Both the position numbers and the translations under genes were made by a program. From NCBI GenBank assembly GCA_029641185.1, contig JAPWGK010000009.1, forward strand, positions 694,501-758,500: 64,000 nt of DNA, in the 5' to 3' direction. The notes below the pieces were generated by a model, which did no database searches, was not told where the DNA came from, and saw only the letters and a program-made list of their open reading frames with translations. This DNA comes from Pseudofabraea citricarpa (Eukaryota; Ascomycota; Leotiomycetes; Helotiales; Dermateaceae). Positions within the stretch are counted from its first letter, which is position 1. Every line of letters starts with the position of its first letter. Of this stretch, positions 1 to 10,868 are shown in pieces.

Positions 1-56
1 GGTGTCACAAATCTGCCTCTCTGCCTGGAGTCGTCCTGGAAAGATGATCTTCTCTA

Positions 57-710
57 ATGAAGAAGTACACTCGAGCATATCCAAACCGAATCTTTGGCTT
101 GGCTGCTGTAGATCTACATGACCCAGTAAGCGCAGTTAAAGAGCTAGAACAATTTGTAAAGGTTGAAGGATTTGTTGGCTTGAGAGTCGTTCCTTGGCTT
201 TGGAACCTTCCCCCCTCAGACGCTCACTACTGGCCACTACTTGTGAAGTGTATCAAGCTCGACATTCCTTTCTTGACACAAGTTGGTCATGCAGCACCAG
301 CTTGCCCGAGCGAGGTTGGTTGTCCTATTCCGTATATCGACACCATCGCCCTCAAGTTTCCCCATTTAAAGATGATCATGGGCCACATTGGATACCCGTG
401 GGCTGCAGAGACGGTAGCGGTGGCTTGGAAGCATAAGAATGTGTATATCGATACCAGTGCATGGTCTCCGAGATATTATGCGCAAGAGTTTCTCACTTTT
501 GCCAACACAACGGGAAAGAAGAAAGTTATGTTCGGAACGAAATTTCCACAACTAGGATGGAAGGCCTGCGTTGATGGGGTCAATGAGTACCCTTTTCAAG
601 ATATGGGTGGTTTGAAGGAGCAAGTACGGAAAGATTTCATGGGTGGTAATGCAATCAGTGTTTTAAAATTGCCTGAGCTTGATCTGGAACAACTGAAAGC
701 TAAATTGTAG
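57..710 (+). CDS. Amidohydrolase-2 family protein (5' part outside the window)
   Basis: This is the C-terminal two thirds of a TIM-barrel amidohydrolase of the amidohydrolase-2 group, which holds ACMSD- and resorcylate-decarboxylase-like enzymes. The segments RVVPWLWNLPP, TQVGHAAP, MGHIGYPW and YIDTSAW are typical. The two later histidine ligands are visible (VGHAA, MGHIG). The position that is normally a catalytic, metal-binding Asp (GSDYP/GTDYP) reads GTKFP here. The N-terminal metal-binding part is missing. An in-frame TGA at 45-47 lies just upstream, and a CTAAT-AAG stretch suggests an intron acceptor near 62-65. The ATG at 57 is therefore probably internal, and the remaining exons lie left of the window. 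It sits next to the regulator and oxidases of the left cluster. The family is clear; the reaction is not. Confidence 0.75.
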   Translation: MKKYTRAYPNRIFGLAAVDLHDPVSAVKELEQFVKVEGFVGLRVVPWLWNLPPSDAHYWPLLVKCIKLDIPFLTQVGHAAPACPSEVGCPIPYIDTIALKFPHLKMIMGHIGYPWAAETVAVAWKHKNVYIDTSAWSPRYYAQEFLTFANTTGKKKVMFGTKFPQLGWKACVDGVNEYPFQDMGGLKEQVRKDFMGGNAISVLKLPELDLEQLKAKL

Positions 711-1103
711 AGAGGAAAGCATGCTATTTTGAGCGAGGAAGAAAAACAAGACTTTCATTTTTATATGCCAGACCCATGACGGACAGAGATAAATCAGCTA
801 TCAGTATTTCAAAAATTAAAATTATGACAAAGGCAATACTGAAGCCCCAGCCTCCTTGTAAATCAGTTGGTGTAGCTTAGCCCGACCAATAAGCAATTAA
901 TCCGCAAGTCATGTGAGGCACATATTAGCTTTTTATACCCCATCTTTATGTCGACCTCAGCTCTGATTGTCAACTAGGATAAATAGCCAATATATGGCCG
1001 TTATATTTGATTGTAGATTCAATTATGCAGAGCCTCTCATGAAGCTACATATCTTGATCTAAGACAAACTTTCATATCAATTGCGCAATCTTGCCTCGTT
1101 CAA
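711..1103. other. Intergenic: 3' end of the amidohydrolase and promoter of the first regulator
   Basis: AT-rich DNA without a supported gene. It holds the terminator region of the upstream gene and the promoter of the Zn2Cys6 gene. No CGG-N6-CCG site was seen. Confidence 0.5.
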
Positions 1104-3497
1104 ATGAGTGGCCCAAGAAGTAAGATCACTGAGGCATGTGAGTTCTGTAGAAAAAGAAAGGTGTTTAAATCCTTCTATGTATTGTTTCTTTATTGATAAA
1201 ACTCAGGCCCGATGTAGCGGAGGCGTACCTTGCACTTTGTGCGAGAAGCAATCCATACAATGCGTTTTTGCTGCGAAGCCGAAGAAACGTGGACCTCGTA
1301 CCCAGTCAAAACCGCAGCTTTCTCCAAGTAATCTTGAATTAATTTCCCAGCGCGAAGAGTCGGCCAGTCCCTTTGAGAGCCAAAGCCCTTCGAGATCACC
1401 ACGTGCTGCAGATGCGGTAAATGCTCAAAATGACAAAGCTTTATCATGGGCAAAAGGGTTGGACGCATTATCAAGGGAAATTGGATTACCGTGGGCTGAG
1501 CCAATGCTTGCTTTACATTGAGTTTTTACTGATGAAATCGTTAGTGGTGTCGAATTATCAGTAGATCTTATTTGTCATCTGGTCCTATTATTTTGCAGCC
1601 ATATTAACACCCAACAGAGTCCCATCATTAAGCGTTCTTATTTGATGAAGGCCCTAGAAGATATGACATGTTCGTCTTTCCTAATTTTAGCTATTTGTAC
1701 AGCATCGGTAAAATATTCTCGTAACGCCTTTTTCATCAAGAATTCTCAGATCGATCTGGGTCATCACCTAGCTCTCATAGCTCGCCAAAAAATGCAAGAA
1801 ATTCCAACACGTGTAGGAATTATGCATAGAATCCAGAGCTTATGTATTCTTTCCAGTTTTGAATACTGTCGCGGAAACGGTGCACAGGCATGCCTGGATC
1901 TTAGTAAGATAAACATTCGAACTACTTCATGATGGAATTGATAATTTTTAGACGCTGCTCAGACACTGTCACAAACCTTTCGCTATACATATACGAATTC
2001 AAGTCCTGAGGAAAAAACTCATCTTAAGGTTGCGGATCATCGTATCTTTATAACACAAAGCTTTTATTCGATCGGACATCAAGATCTGTGGAACCCAATG
2101 TCGATGAGAGATCTTGTCAAGGTTGAAACTACAAACTCAACTTTTGTTGACTCTGGAAATACGTCAGAACGCATCTCGCGGATCACTAATCTATTCAACA
2201 GTATTCAACAGTATTGGAATTTGCAACGCGACGCCTCCCCGTGGATGCATGACTCTAATTTCATGGAAATAAAACAAAAGCTTGACACGTATACGGTTCA
2301 AATCCCCGATGAGCTCCATTTTACACTCGACGAATTCAAGAGCAGGTGTAGAACAGACGATGGTGCGGGAGAATACGTCTTCTGCTCACTTTTATGGAAT
2401 TGTTGCGTGCTTCTGTTGAATCATACCTTTCTTTCTGTCTATTTGAGCAGAAGAATAGTGCCACCAGTTACAGAACACGGCGCTGCCGTTGTAAAAGATT
2501 GTATTCGCTACCCATGTTCACCGGAGACATTCTTATCGGAAAGAAATTCTGCTGCGAAGCATAGTGCTGTCAATATCTGCGACATTTGCAGCGATATAAT
2601 GATGTCAGAAGAGTTTTTCTTAGTGAGTTGGACGTATTTTGATAGCAGTTAAGATCCTTAACTAATCGTGCGTATTTTACAGCCGCCCTTACTTGGATAC
2701 TGCTGCTTCCTTAGCACGGTTGTTTTACTACACGAGCTTCATCATGGCGCTATTACTGAAAGAGCAGAAAATGTTGAAAATCTTAAAACGAATTTCACCA
2801 TACTCGGTGCTTTGTCAAAATATTGCGAAGCAGCTAAACCTTGGGTTAGTGTCACTAAATGACCAATAGGCTACGCCAGCTGACATTTCAGATTAATACC
2901 CTTTTGCAAATTCACGATATTGGATCTGAAGGCAGTGCCCGCATTGATCCCAAAGAACTTTTCAATAACTATTTTTCTCGCTTTGGAGACATCTCAGAGC
3001 CTCCGTTCGTCGAGCTCAAGTTTTTGGTTCTTGAAAAGACGGCTCAACATTCGCAAACCAACAGTATTGTTATCCCATATTCTCACACTGAGAATGTTGA
3101 GAAATCAACATCTGTGTGCTGGATGAATGAATATGAAGCATCAATTCAGCAACAGCTTGAAGTATTTGATTCTGTTCAGCCCGTGGCAGATTCCGAAAAG
3201 CCTGCTCAATCAGAAACCCATAATTTCACGGTTGATCGCCAAGCATACGACGATACAGATGTGATACTCATACAAGAGCCAACAGTATCATACGAGGTAG
3301 AAGATCTGATTAGTATGAGTAATTCTATTTCCACATGGCCATCAGACGAGACAGATCGATCAAAAATTTCCCAAGATAGTACATTGTCATTTCAGAATGA
3401 GATGTTTGATAGTCCAACAGAACTTCGATCTTTGTTTCTTGAATGTTTGGATCAGTCCGATTGGGTTTTAGATCTTGAAAACGAATGGAACTTTTAA
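1104..3497 (+). CDS. Zn2Cys6 transcription factor, fungal-specific TF domain
   Basis: Proposed exons are 1104-1160, 1207-1490, 1545-1903, 1952-2622, 2683-2844 and 2892-3497, giving 712 aa; the frame closes at every junction. Splicing intron 1 joins CRKRK to ARCSGG and completes a binuclear zinc cluster: Cys12-x2-Cys15-x6-Cys22-x5-Cys28-x2-Cys31-x6-Cys38. A basic linker (KPKKRGPRT) follows, then a fungal-specific TF middle homology region (residues about 140-450; a CFLS... segment with PPLLGYCCFL near the end). An acidic, Asp/Ser-rich C-terminus ending in WVLDLENEWNF may be an activation domain. The third exon boundary removes an in-frame TGA at 1519-1521 through a 54-nt intron with an ACTGAT branch site. 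It lies between the amidohydrolase and the monooxygenase and is a candidate local regulator of the cluster. The exact exon ends remain predictions. Confidence 0.82.
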
Positions 3498-3644
3498 TAT
3501 TTTCGAGAATCATCTGTTCGATGTTATACACATGAATAATACTTTTCACAAGAACTCAATTTTATGTACCGCGAAAGTGAGCTGAGTACCAAGCTGAATG
3601 TTTTATTTTAAGCAGAAAAATCCATCTATTTTAAATCGTAGCTG

Positions 3645-5102
3645 CTAATGAACCGCAACTGGCAACATTATTTGATCTACTTCCCTATAGACTCTTAACG
3701 TCTCATCACTGTAGGTGCCATCAGCAGGAAGAGATAATTCCTCAATTGTGCCCTGCCGACCATTATTGATATCTTCTGCTAGGTGATTGAAGTGATCCTC
3801 CGCATTCTGCCTAGCATCGTGGTCCACAACCCAGTTTGGTCGGGGAACATTCATCAGTTCAGGGTGTTGAATTAGGTGATCTCCATCAAAGTCGGCGTTG
3901 TGATAGGTGTCACGATTTGAGATGGAAGAGTTATGAATGACATGCGACCGGTTGAAGCGAATACGTTCGAAGACTTTCAGAGCTAGAGGTACATTTCCCT
4001 TCGCTCTTTCAAGACATATAGCCAAAGCTACTCCATCTTCGATGGCCTGACAACCTCCCTGAGCTGAAGTTGGAAGATGACAATGGGCTGCGTCGCCAAT
4101 AACGACACCTTTTGCTGAGGGGCTGAGCCACGTTTTGATGGGATCTCTCCATACGAGCTTATAATCGACAAGGTTCTTCTCCGGGGTATATCGCACGATT
4201 TCTTTGAATGTCTCCGAAAAGTTGGCTTCTTCGAGATAACCCAAGACATCGTCCTTATTTCCAGGAAACGACCACGACTCTCCAATGTCATGATCGTCCT
4301 GCCAGATTTACAACTTGTTAGTAATCAAATGATGAATTGAATGGGATGAGAAGATTAGATGATTATAACTCACCTTATGCGTTAGTACCCACCCGATCGT
4401 TGTACCTTGCTTCCAGGTATAAATGAAACCGTGAATATCTCTTCCAATCCACATCTCCGCAACGTTTGGTGACTTTCGTGTCAGTTTCTCGAACAATGGA
4501 TTTTTTCTATGTTCCTGATTGAGCTCATAATATGCTCGATAGATGGCATATCCACTGTTGACCTTCGACTCAGGAAGGCCAAGTAGTTGCTCGCGTCCCA
4601 AAGATTTTGGCCCATCAGAAGCGACGACCACATCGCCGTAAATCTTCTCTCCAGAAACAAGCAGAACACCAAGTTCATCGGAAGTATCAAGATATTGTTG
4701 CACTTTGCAACCAAATCTCATCTCAACTCCAATCTCGGTAGCGTAGTCGCAAATTATTTGATGCATTTCTCCACGGTGACCAGCAAGCATACAATATTTA
4801 TGCTCTGGTTTCAAGAGGAATGGTTCATCCAGAATGAGCCGTCCATCGTAGGTGAGATACTCAATCTTATCCGTGTCATTAAGACAAACCTCTAATAACT
4901 TACCCACGACTTTCCCATTTGCCCAACGTTGCATGTGTATGCCTCCATTCGGAAGAAAATCGATGATATCTCCATAATTGCTGCTAGTTGGGTAAGATTC
5001 GACCAATATGGAATTCATTCCCCGTAGTCGGCATTCAATAGCCGCTGTGAGGCCAGCAAAGCCAGCTCCAACAATGATAACTCGTAGATCTTTGCAACTC
5101 AT
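3645..5102 (-). CDS. FAD-dependent monooxygenase (UbiH/salicylate-hydroxylase type)
   Basis: Exons 5102-4374 and 4298-3645 on the minus strand (75-nt intron with a perfect TACTAAC branch site) give 460 aa. Group A flavoprotein monooxygenases use NAD(P)H and O2 to hydroxylate, usually, aromatic substrates. Visible motifs are the Rossmann GAGFAG (residues 12-17), a DG-type motif VVASDGPKSLGRE, and the second FAD motif VVIGDAAHCHLP with its Asp at about 312, followed by GGCQAIEDGVALA. No membrane segment or targeting peptide is evident. It is transcribed divergently from the P450 gene across 657 bp that hold a CGG-N6-CCG palindrome, so shared control is likely. The substrate is unknown. Confidence 0.9.
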
Positions 5103-5759
5103 GGTTGTTGGTGTGATTTTTTCTCAGATGAAATTGGAGCGGTCAGAATTCAGAAGGAAGAATTTTGATTGCACGAAAAGACTTGGAATTCAAACAATGC
5201 AAAACTAATAATAATATTCCAATCATAACTCTATTTATCAACCAATTCAAAAATTGATCAAGCTGCGGATAATTCCGCAGACAGCTCAGATCTAAGGGAA
5301 CCCGAGGACACCGATGGAATTAGTCCGTGGCCGGCCGCCTTTGGGCTTAAGCGCAAAAGGACGGAGGAACTACGAAGATTCAAAGAGACAGCAGTTTGAA
5401 ATAGGATACGCAGAATCCACACGATAAGAGACTCGTAACACGCATGGGTTAACCCTTGTACATATCAGAGTTGTGGGGAATCCTTGACATGACAAGGTTG
5501 GGGAGATAACGACTAACCCTCCTTAGCCAATGAAGTATTATTCCGCTTCCTCGGTTTTTTTGTTCTTTGCCCTCCTATCAGACTATTTCCATTTCCACCG
5601 CCGATGACGAGGAGCCGTTAGCCAGATGTAGCCACATTTAGAGCGCTACAGTCTTGCTAGTTTTGACCCAGCATAAAGTCTAAATCGACAAGGCCACAAT
5701 CATGTTGTAGAGGAAATGGACATTGTCTTATAGTTGTTCCAATTCAACGGTCCACTTGA
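5103..5759. other. Divergent promoter between the FAD monooxygenase and the P450
   Basis: A 657-bp bidirectional promoter without a coding signal. It contains the CTGCGGATAATTCCGCAG inverted repeat at 5263-5280 and a GGCCGGCC block near 5332. Confidence 0.6.
5263..5280. promoter_or_regulatory. Candidate Zn2Cys6 dimer site, CGG-N6-CCG inside a 7-bp inverted repeat
   Basis: CTGCGGATAATTCCGCAG has 7-bp arms (CTGCGGA/TCCGCAG) around TAAT, so the triplets are CGG and CCG spaced by six bases. Inverted CGG triplets with fixed spacing are the known binding mode of Gal4/Ppr1-type dimers. Which factor binds is inference; the two Zn2Cys6 proteins of this cluster are the natural candidates. Confidence 0.45.
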
Positions 5760-7511
5760 ATGATGGACATTTTAAATTTAGGCAGGTCGCTTTTTGACGA
5801 TATTAGCTGGCATCTACGTAACAGCTTTGAACTTACCAGCTTCAACAAAATGTCTACGGCATCTTTACAGTTCGTGTCATTACAGCAAGTGATAGCTGCA
5901 ATCGTGTTTATTATTGTAATTTATCATATCGCAAACCGTTATCAGTATGGCATTTCTCACATACCGGGTCCCTGGATTGCTTCTTTGACAGACTTTTGGC
6001 GAGTTTTCTCAGTTTACAAAGGCGATTCCCATAAGACCGATCTTGCTCTTCATGGGCAATATGGACCTTTGGTTCGATTACAGCCAAACTTAATATCGAT
6101 TGCCGACCCCGAAGAAATTCAACAATTGTATGGTATTAGTTCAAAATTTTACAAGGTAAGTGCGACTTCTCGTTAAGAGATTATCCAACTAATTAAAGTA
6201 CGTAGTCGAGGTTTTATGACCCATTTACGGCTCAAGACGATGAAGGAATTGTGCCTGATCCATTTATCTTAAATGACAAATCTCAACATTCTCGAATGAA
6301 GAAGAATGGAAACGCCGCTTATGCCATGAGCTCAATTGTCAAAATGGAAGAGTTTGCCGATCGGGAAATGGTCAAATTATTCCAAATTTGGGACGAACAT
6401 TATGCAAATACCGGCGAGATATTTGACGTTGGTCGTTGGATGGTATTCTACGCTTTGGATACAGTGTTCGCCATTACCTATGGCGAAGATTTTGGCTTTC
6501 TCGAAAAACAGCAAGACCAATTTTGGATGATCGATTCAATGGAGAAGATATCTGATTACGGTGCAATTGTACGGATGGTTTTCTAATCAAGAATGATTAG
6601 ATTTATTGGCTAACATCGTTCAATAGATCGGACAAATTCCATTATTACATCCCATTGTAGCAAACAGCAGCTTTCTACAAGGACTTGCTCTTGGTCCTCA
6701 TTTTGCTGCTAGTATAGCCCAGATAATGTCTCTCGCTGCCAGTCAAATCCAAGATTTCCGGGAAAAGCTGGAAACGGGAGTCATAGACCCGGAAGCACCG
6801 ACAACTTTTGCTGAGCGTCTCCTCACAACTCAAAAACTGAACCCAAAATCGTTGACGAACCGTGAACTCGATGCACATTCACTCGGAAATATCACGGCGG
6901 GTGGAGATACTACGAGCATTGCCCTGAGAGCCATCATAATCCAAGTCCTGAAATCCCCAGAGGTTCACAAGAAGCTTCTTAAGGAGTTCGAATCGAACAA
7001 TTTATCTTTTCCTGTATCGTACGAAAAAGCAAGTTCTTTGCGATACCTTCAAGCTGTTATCCGCGAGGCGATGCGACTTCATCCTTCTGTTGGCCTTATG
7101 CTTGCTCGTACGGTCCCTGCAGGTGGAGCAACGATCTGCGGAACCTTCATACCCGAAGGGACTGATGTTGGAATCAACCCATATGTCGTACAACGGAACG
7201 AAAAACTTTTCCCCCTTCCTTTCATCTTCAAGCCTGAGCGCTGGCTGATAAGCGACCAAGCTGAGCTGGCTGCAATGAACCGAGCCTACTTGACCTTTGG
7301 TCATGGCCCACACACATGTAGTGGAAGACATATCAGTTTGATGGAGATTAGCAAGTTGATTCCATCATTGCTTATGAGATACGACATGAAGCTGGGGAGC
7401 CCGGACCAAGAGATTAAAGTAAAGAACCATTGGTTTATGTTTCAGAAGGAAATATTCATAAAGATCGCTTTGAGAAAAACCTCCAATCAGGATAAACATA
7501 GTGGTATTTAG
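5760..7511 (+). CDS. Cytochrome P450 monooxygenase
   Basis: Exons 5760-6155, 6206-6568 and 6627-7511 give 547 aa. A membrane anchor (VIAAIVFIIVIYHIA, residues about 43-57) is followed by a proline hinge (HIPGPW). The I-helix oxygen motif AGGDTTS starts near residue 344. The ExxR motif is EAMR and the PERF-type motif is PERW. The heme loop is FGHGPHTCSGR, with Cys near 484 as the thiolate ligand. The usual Arg of the loop is His, a variant common in fungal P450s. Two ATGs stand in tandem at the start and either could be used. It is likely an ER membrane enzyme. Its divergent partner is the FAD monooxygenase, so the two may oxidise the same or successive intermediates. The CYP family was not assigned. 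Confidence 0.93.
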
Positions 7512-7710
7512 AAAACGAGTGCGCAGAAATTTTCTTGATTATCAATATAAATGTTGTTGTGTTTGAGGGAAATACAATATAAGTCGCTGAAATCCAAAGA
7601 AAAATCTGACACGGTCTCAATTAAACTAATTTATTGGGCAATTTATAAAGACCTCATACATCGGTGGTAATATTCTCCATTGAATTCTAGACATAGTCTC
7701 CATACATATC

Positions 7711-8244
7711 TCAAATCTGTGCCTTCGAAGATGGCAAAAACGCTTGCACCTCTAATTCAATATGCATGTTCGGTTCAAACAGACTCTGGACCCCGAAAGC
7801 ACATAATATTGGTTTTGTCGACTTGCAGTAGGTTGCCATAGCCTTTCCCAAACTCGGTCCCAGCTCAGGATTTTCTTGTAAACCAGCGAAATACACATTG
7901 ATCTACCAAATATTTAAGGTCAGCATTCAATTAAAAACCAACGTATTTAGGAATATGTTCACCTTATACACATATTCAAATGCGTTCTCTCCTAACCCCG
8001 CAGCTTTCAATGCCTTCTCAGAGTGCTCAAAAGCTTCCATCACTTCCTCCTCGATAACTTTTGAGATTGTTCCATCCTCTCTGAGCCCTACTTGGCCAGC
8101 GACATATATTGTAGCTGCGTTTGCTGGCTTTACCACTGCGTGGCTCATACCGAACATTTCAGCTGCTTCTTCTCCTGTACCTGGCCAATTCCACAGAGTG
8201 AAACCGTAAGACCCAAGAACAGAAACATGTTTGGAGGGAGGCAT
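7711..8244 (-). CDS. Rid-family (YjgF/RidA-like) protein
   Basis: Exons 8244-7963 and 7902-7711 (60-nt intron) give 157 aa, a usual size for the family. Fold-typical segments are IYVAGQVGLREDG, then an EALKAAGLG helix, INVYFAG and a closing IELEVQAFL strand. RidA proteins hydrolyse reactive enamine/imine products of amino-acid and amine metabolism. The Arg in the PAR motif that archetypal RidA needs appears replaced (KPIL context), so this looks like a divergent Rid subfamily member and imine deaminase activity cannot be assumed. It is divergent from the flavin amine oxidase, an imine-producing enzyme, and shares 507 bp of promoter with it. Confidence 0.85.
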
Positions 8245-8751
8245 GATTTGAGTATTTTTTCTCGGAAATTTTAGAGCTGAAGTTAGTATGCTGTGCTGAG
8301 GGTATCAATCTCAAAACTTTATGGGATATTGAAATGAGCCGGTTTAGAACAGGAATGATAAGTGAACAGACTTGTACTTTTTGCTTTCCTTCCAGTCCTC
8401 TTAGATCTCTATGGGTTTTCAACTAACAAAGTTCTATCTTTGTGAGTCCCGTAAAATTGTTCCGTTCTTCCGCTCATAATCCGCATCATTCATCAGACTT
8501 GTGCACTAACCTCGGTGGCTCTTCTATTTTTCCGCCTCTGCTAAGCGACCGGAAAGTTTCTTGAGATCATCCCATTTCATCCCGCCACTGGTTCAGCAGA
8601 GGAATTATCGCTCCTCTGATTGAATAAGACTTTTTCTACTTCTTTTTGTGTACCGTCGTAGCAGTCTCTTTTTGCATGGATTTAATTTCATAACAGACTA
8701 CGAGTACTGTAATTTCACCCTAACCCATACTTTTCTTTTGAAATATCAATC
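8245..8751. other. Divergent promoter between the Rid protein and the amine oxidase
   Basis: 507 bp without a gene. It holds an inverted repeat at 8597-8618 and several isolated CGG/CCG triplets. No CGG-N6-CCG site was found. Confidence 0.55.
8597..8618. repeat. Inverted repeat CAGAGGA-N8-TCCTCTG in the Rid/amine oxidase promoter
   Basis: Seven-base arms with an 8-base spacer, 134 bp upstream of the amine oxidase start. It could be a protein-binding site or chance; only the symmetry is directly seen. Confidence 0.35.
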
Positions 8752-10397
8752 ATGTCCACAACAGATGGAAATGTATGGACACCTGATGGAGGACTCAAAA
8801 CTGGTTTACCATGCATTGGAGTGATCAAGCCTTCTCAAAACACGATTAGCAACAATACCGTCTTCGACGTTATAGTATTAGGAGCTGGATATGCAGGTTT
8901 AGTTGCTGCAAGAGATCTTTCAACTCAAGGTATATTCTGTGGTTACGTGTATCATAAAACTTACTTACTTTAGAAAGGACGGAAAGTTCTTCTTCTTGAA
9001 GGTCGAGACCGGATCGGGGGACGAACATGGCACGCAACTTTGGATGGCTTCAACTACGAAATGGGAGGCACATGGATCCATTGGCATATGCCTCATATTT
9101 ACCGGGAATTTTCTTTGTATGGAATGGAGGATCAATGGACCAGTACACATACCGATACTGGCAAAGAAGCGTACTGTACCTTTAACGTCAACGGGAAAAG
9201 ACGAAATGCTACTCCAGCTGAAGAGGTATGCGTTACTTAATTGTGTTCCGCGTATATGTTTAACTTCAAATAGGCTTCTTTAAATCAGAAGATATGGAGC
9301 ATATTCTGCGATATCGATGGTACTGGTTTACGAAAGACAATCCCATATGCTCTGGGCTACAAAGCTCATCGTGAAGCGATTGCAAAGTGGGATAATGTCT
9401 CTTGCAAAGATAGGCTAGACCAGGTCAAAGATCAATTAACAACTGAAGAGTATGGAGTACTAGAGGCTGTTCTCTTTCAGATGGGAGGTGGACCACTTGA
9501 AAATATGGCATTTACCGAAGCTATGAGATGGTATAGTTTGGGTGGATACATTCCTGACGGACTTAACGATATCGGATTGAACACGCGGCCAAAATTGGGA
9601 CAGAGTGCTCTTGCGAGGAAGATTTTTGAGCATGCTCTCAGCAGCGGAAACCTCACGTACGCCTTCAACACGCCTATTGCTAGCGTGGTGGAAGAGGATG
9701 GTTTGGTAGCAGTGTCTTCTCGGTTTGGAGCATCATTTAAGGCTAGCCAAGTTATTTGCACCATTCCACTTAATGTCATGTCGAGTATCAAGTTCACTCC
9801 TCCCCTCAGTCCATACAAAACAGACGCCTTCAAGATTGGACATATCAATCGTGGAAATAAGATCCATGCAGATATCGCCGGACCAGATTTGGTATCTTGG
9901 AGAACTTTCGCAACTCCTGGTAAGGGTATGATCTGTGCGATCGCCGACAACTTAACACCTGGTGGAGACACACATCTAGTATTATTTGGCCCTACGCCCG
10001 ATTTACAAAATGGCATCAATTTGGCGGATGGAGTTGACGGTATTCGGGCTTCCGTCCAACATCTACTTCCAGAATCATATCAGAAAATCACTCGCATTGT
10101 AAGTTACAAATGCTGTTAAAAAAGAGTTGCTGGTTTAACATTATTCCACAGGTGTATCATGATTGGTATGCCGATGAGTTCGCTAAGGGGACCTGGTGCT
10201 TCTACCCCCCAAAGATGGCATCGGAATACCTTGAAGCGTTGAGAGAACCGCATGGCAGAGTGCACTTTGCCAGTGCAGATTGGTCACATGGCTGGCGAGG
10301 ATGGATTGATGGTGCCGTAGAACAAGGAGCGTCGTCCGCAATGGTGGTTCAAAAGATACTCAGCTCTGGCTCTTCATCTTTCACTGCCAATCTCTAA
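8752..10397 (+). CDS. Flavin-containing amine oxidase (MAO-like)
   Basis: Exons 8752-8929, 8978-9225, 9274-10098 and 10152-10397 give 498 aa. The N-terminal dinucleotide fold is FDVIVLGAGYAGLVAARDL (GAGYAG at 44-49). Intron 1 removal joins it to VLLLEGRDRIGGRTW, the hallmark of flavin amine oxidases. The C-terminal FAD-binding end is WSHGWRGWIDGAVEQG. Enzymes of this family oxidise primary or secondary amines to imines with release of H2O2. The Cys for covalent flavin attachment seen in animal MAO is not evident, and there is no PTS1. Its neighbours are a Rid protein and an amine/amino-acid permease, which fits amine catabolism. The substrate is unknown. Confidence 0.9.
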
Positions 10398-10868
10398 AAC
10401 TTTCTGGATCCAATGCTAGTTGATCAACCGCGGAATTAAGTTCCATTCAAATGCAGTAGGCTCAAGGTAGTAAAAAGATAAAAAAAGCCTCGAGAGGGGT
10501 AATTCGGCATACTGGGGTAGCTAAATGCCAAGGGTGGCACTCTAATCCTTGCCAAACCCCTGCATCTCAGATAAGGGCAGTGAAATGACATTACTTCCAT
10601 CCATCCTCACCTCAAGTTTTCCGTTCTACACTTAAGCATTCTTAAAAATCTCCCTAACAGACTGGTATTTGTTTATGAATTGTTGTTATACACATCAATC
10701 CTACCACTTCAACTTGCGAGAGACTCCGCTCAAGGATTTAGATACTATTTCCCCTCCATATGCAAGAGCACGACGCGGAAGATCAGTACCCACTCAACCT
10801 TACACTTTCTTGGACCTCTGGTCGCATCACCATTTATAAATAAAGCCATCTACCACTAAATTGCCATA
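10398..10868. other. Intergenic: promoter of the second regulator
   Basis: 471 bp holding the 3' end of the amine oxidase and the promoter of the Zn2Cys6 gene. It has a CCGCGG block near 10429 and no other structured element that I can support. Confidence 0.5.

Noticed and set aside
57..59. ATG at 57 as the true start of the amidohydrolase
   Set aside because: The N-terminal third of the family, with its metal-binding residues, would be missing. An in-frame stop just upstream and acceptor-like signals point to an intron.
5332..5339. GGCCGGCC blocks in two promoters as a shared regulatory motif
   Set aside because: Only two short copies with different flanks; too weak to call without counting genome-wide.
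5760..7511. His in place of Arg in the P450 heme loop (FGHGPHTCSGR)
   Set aside because: Fungal P450s often carry His at this position (FGxGRHxCPG type), so it is not a defect.
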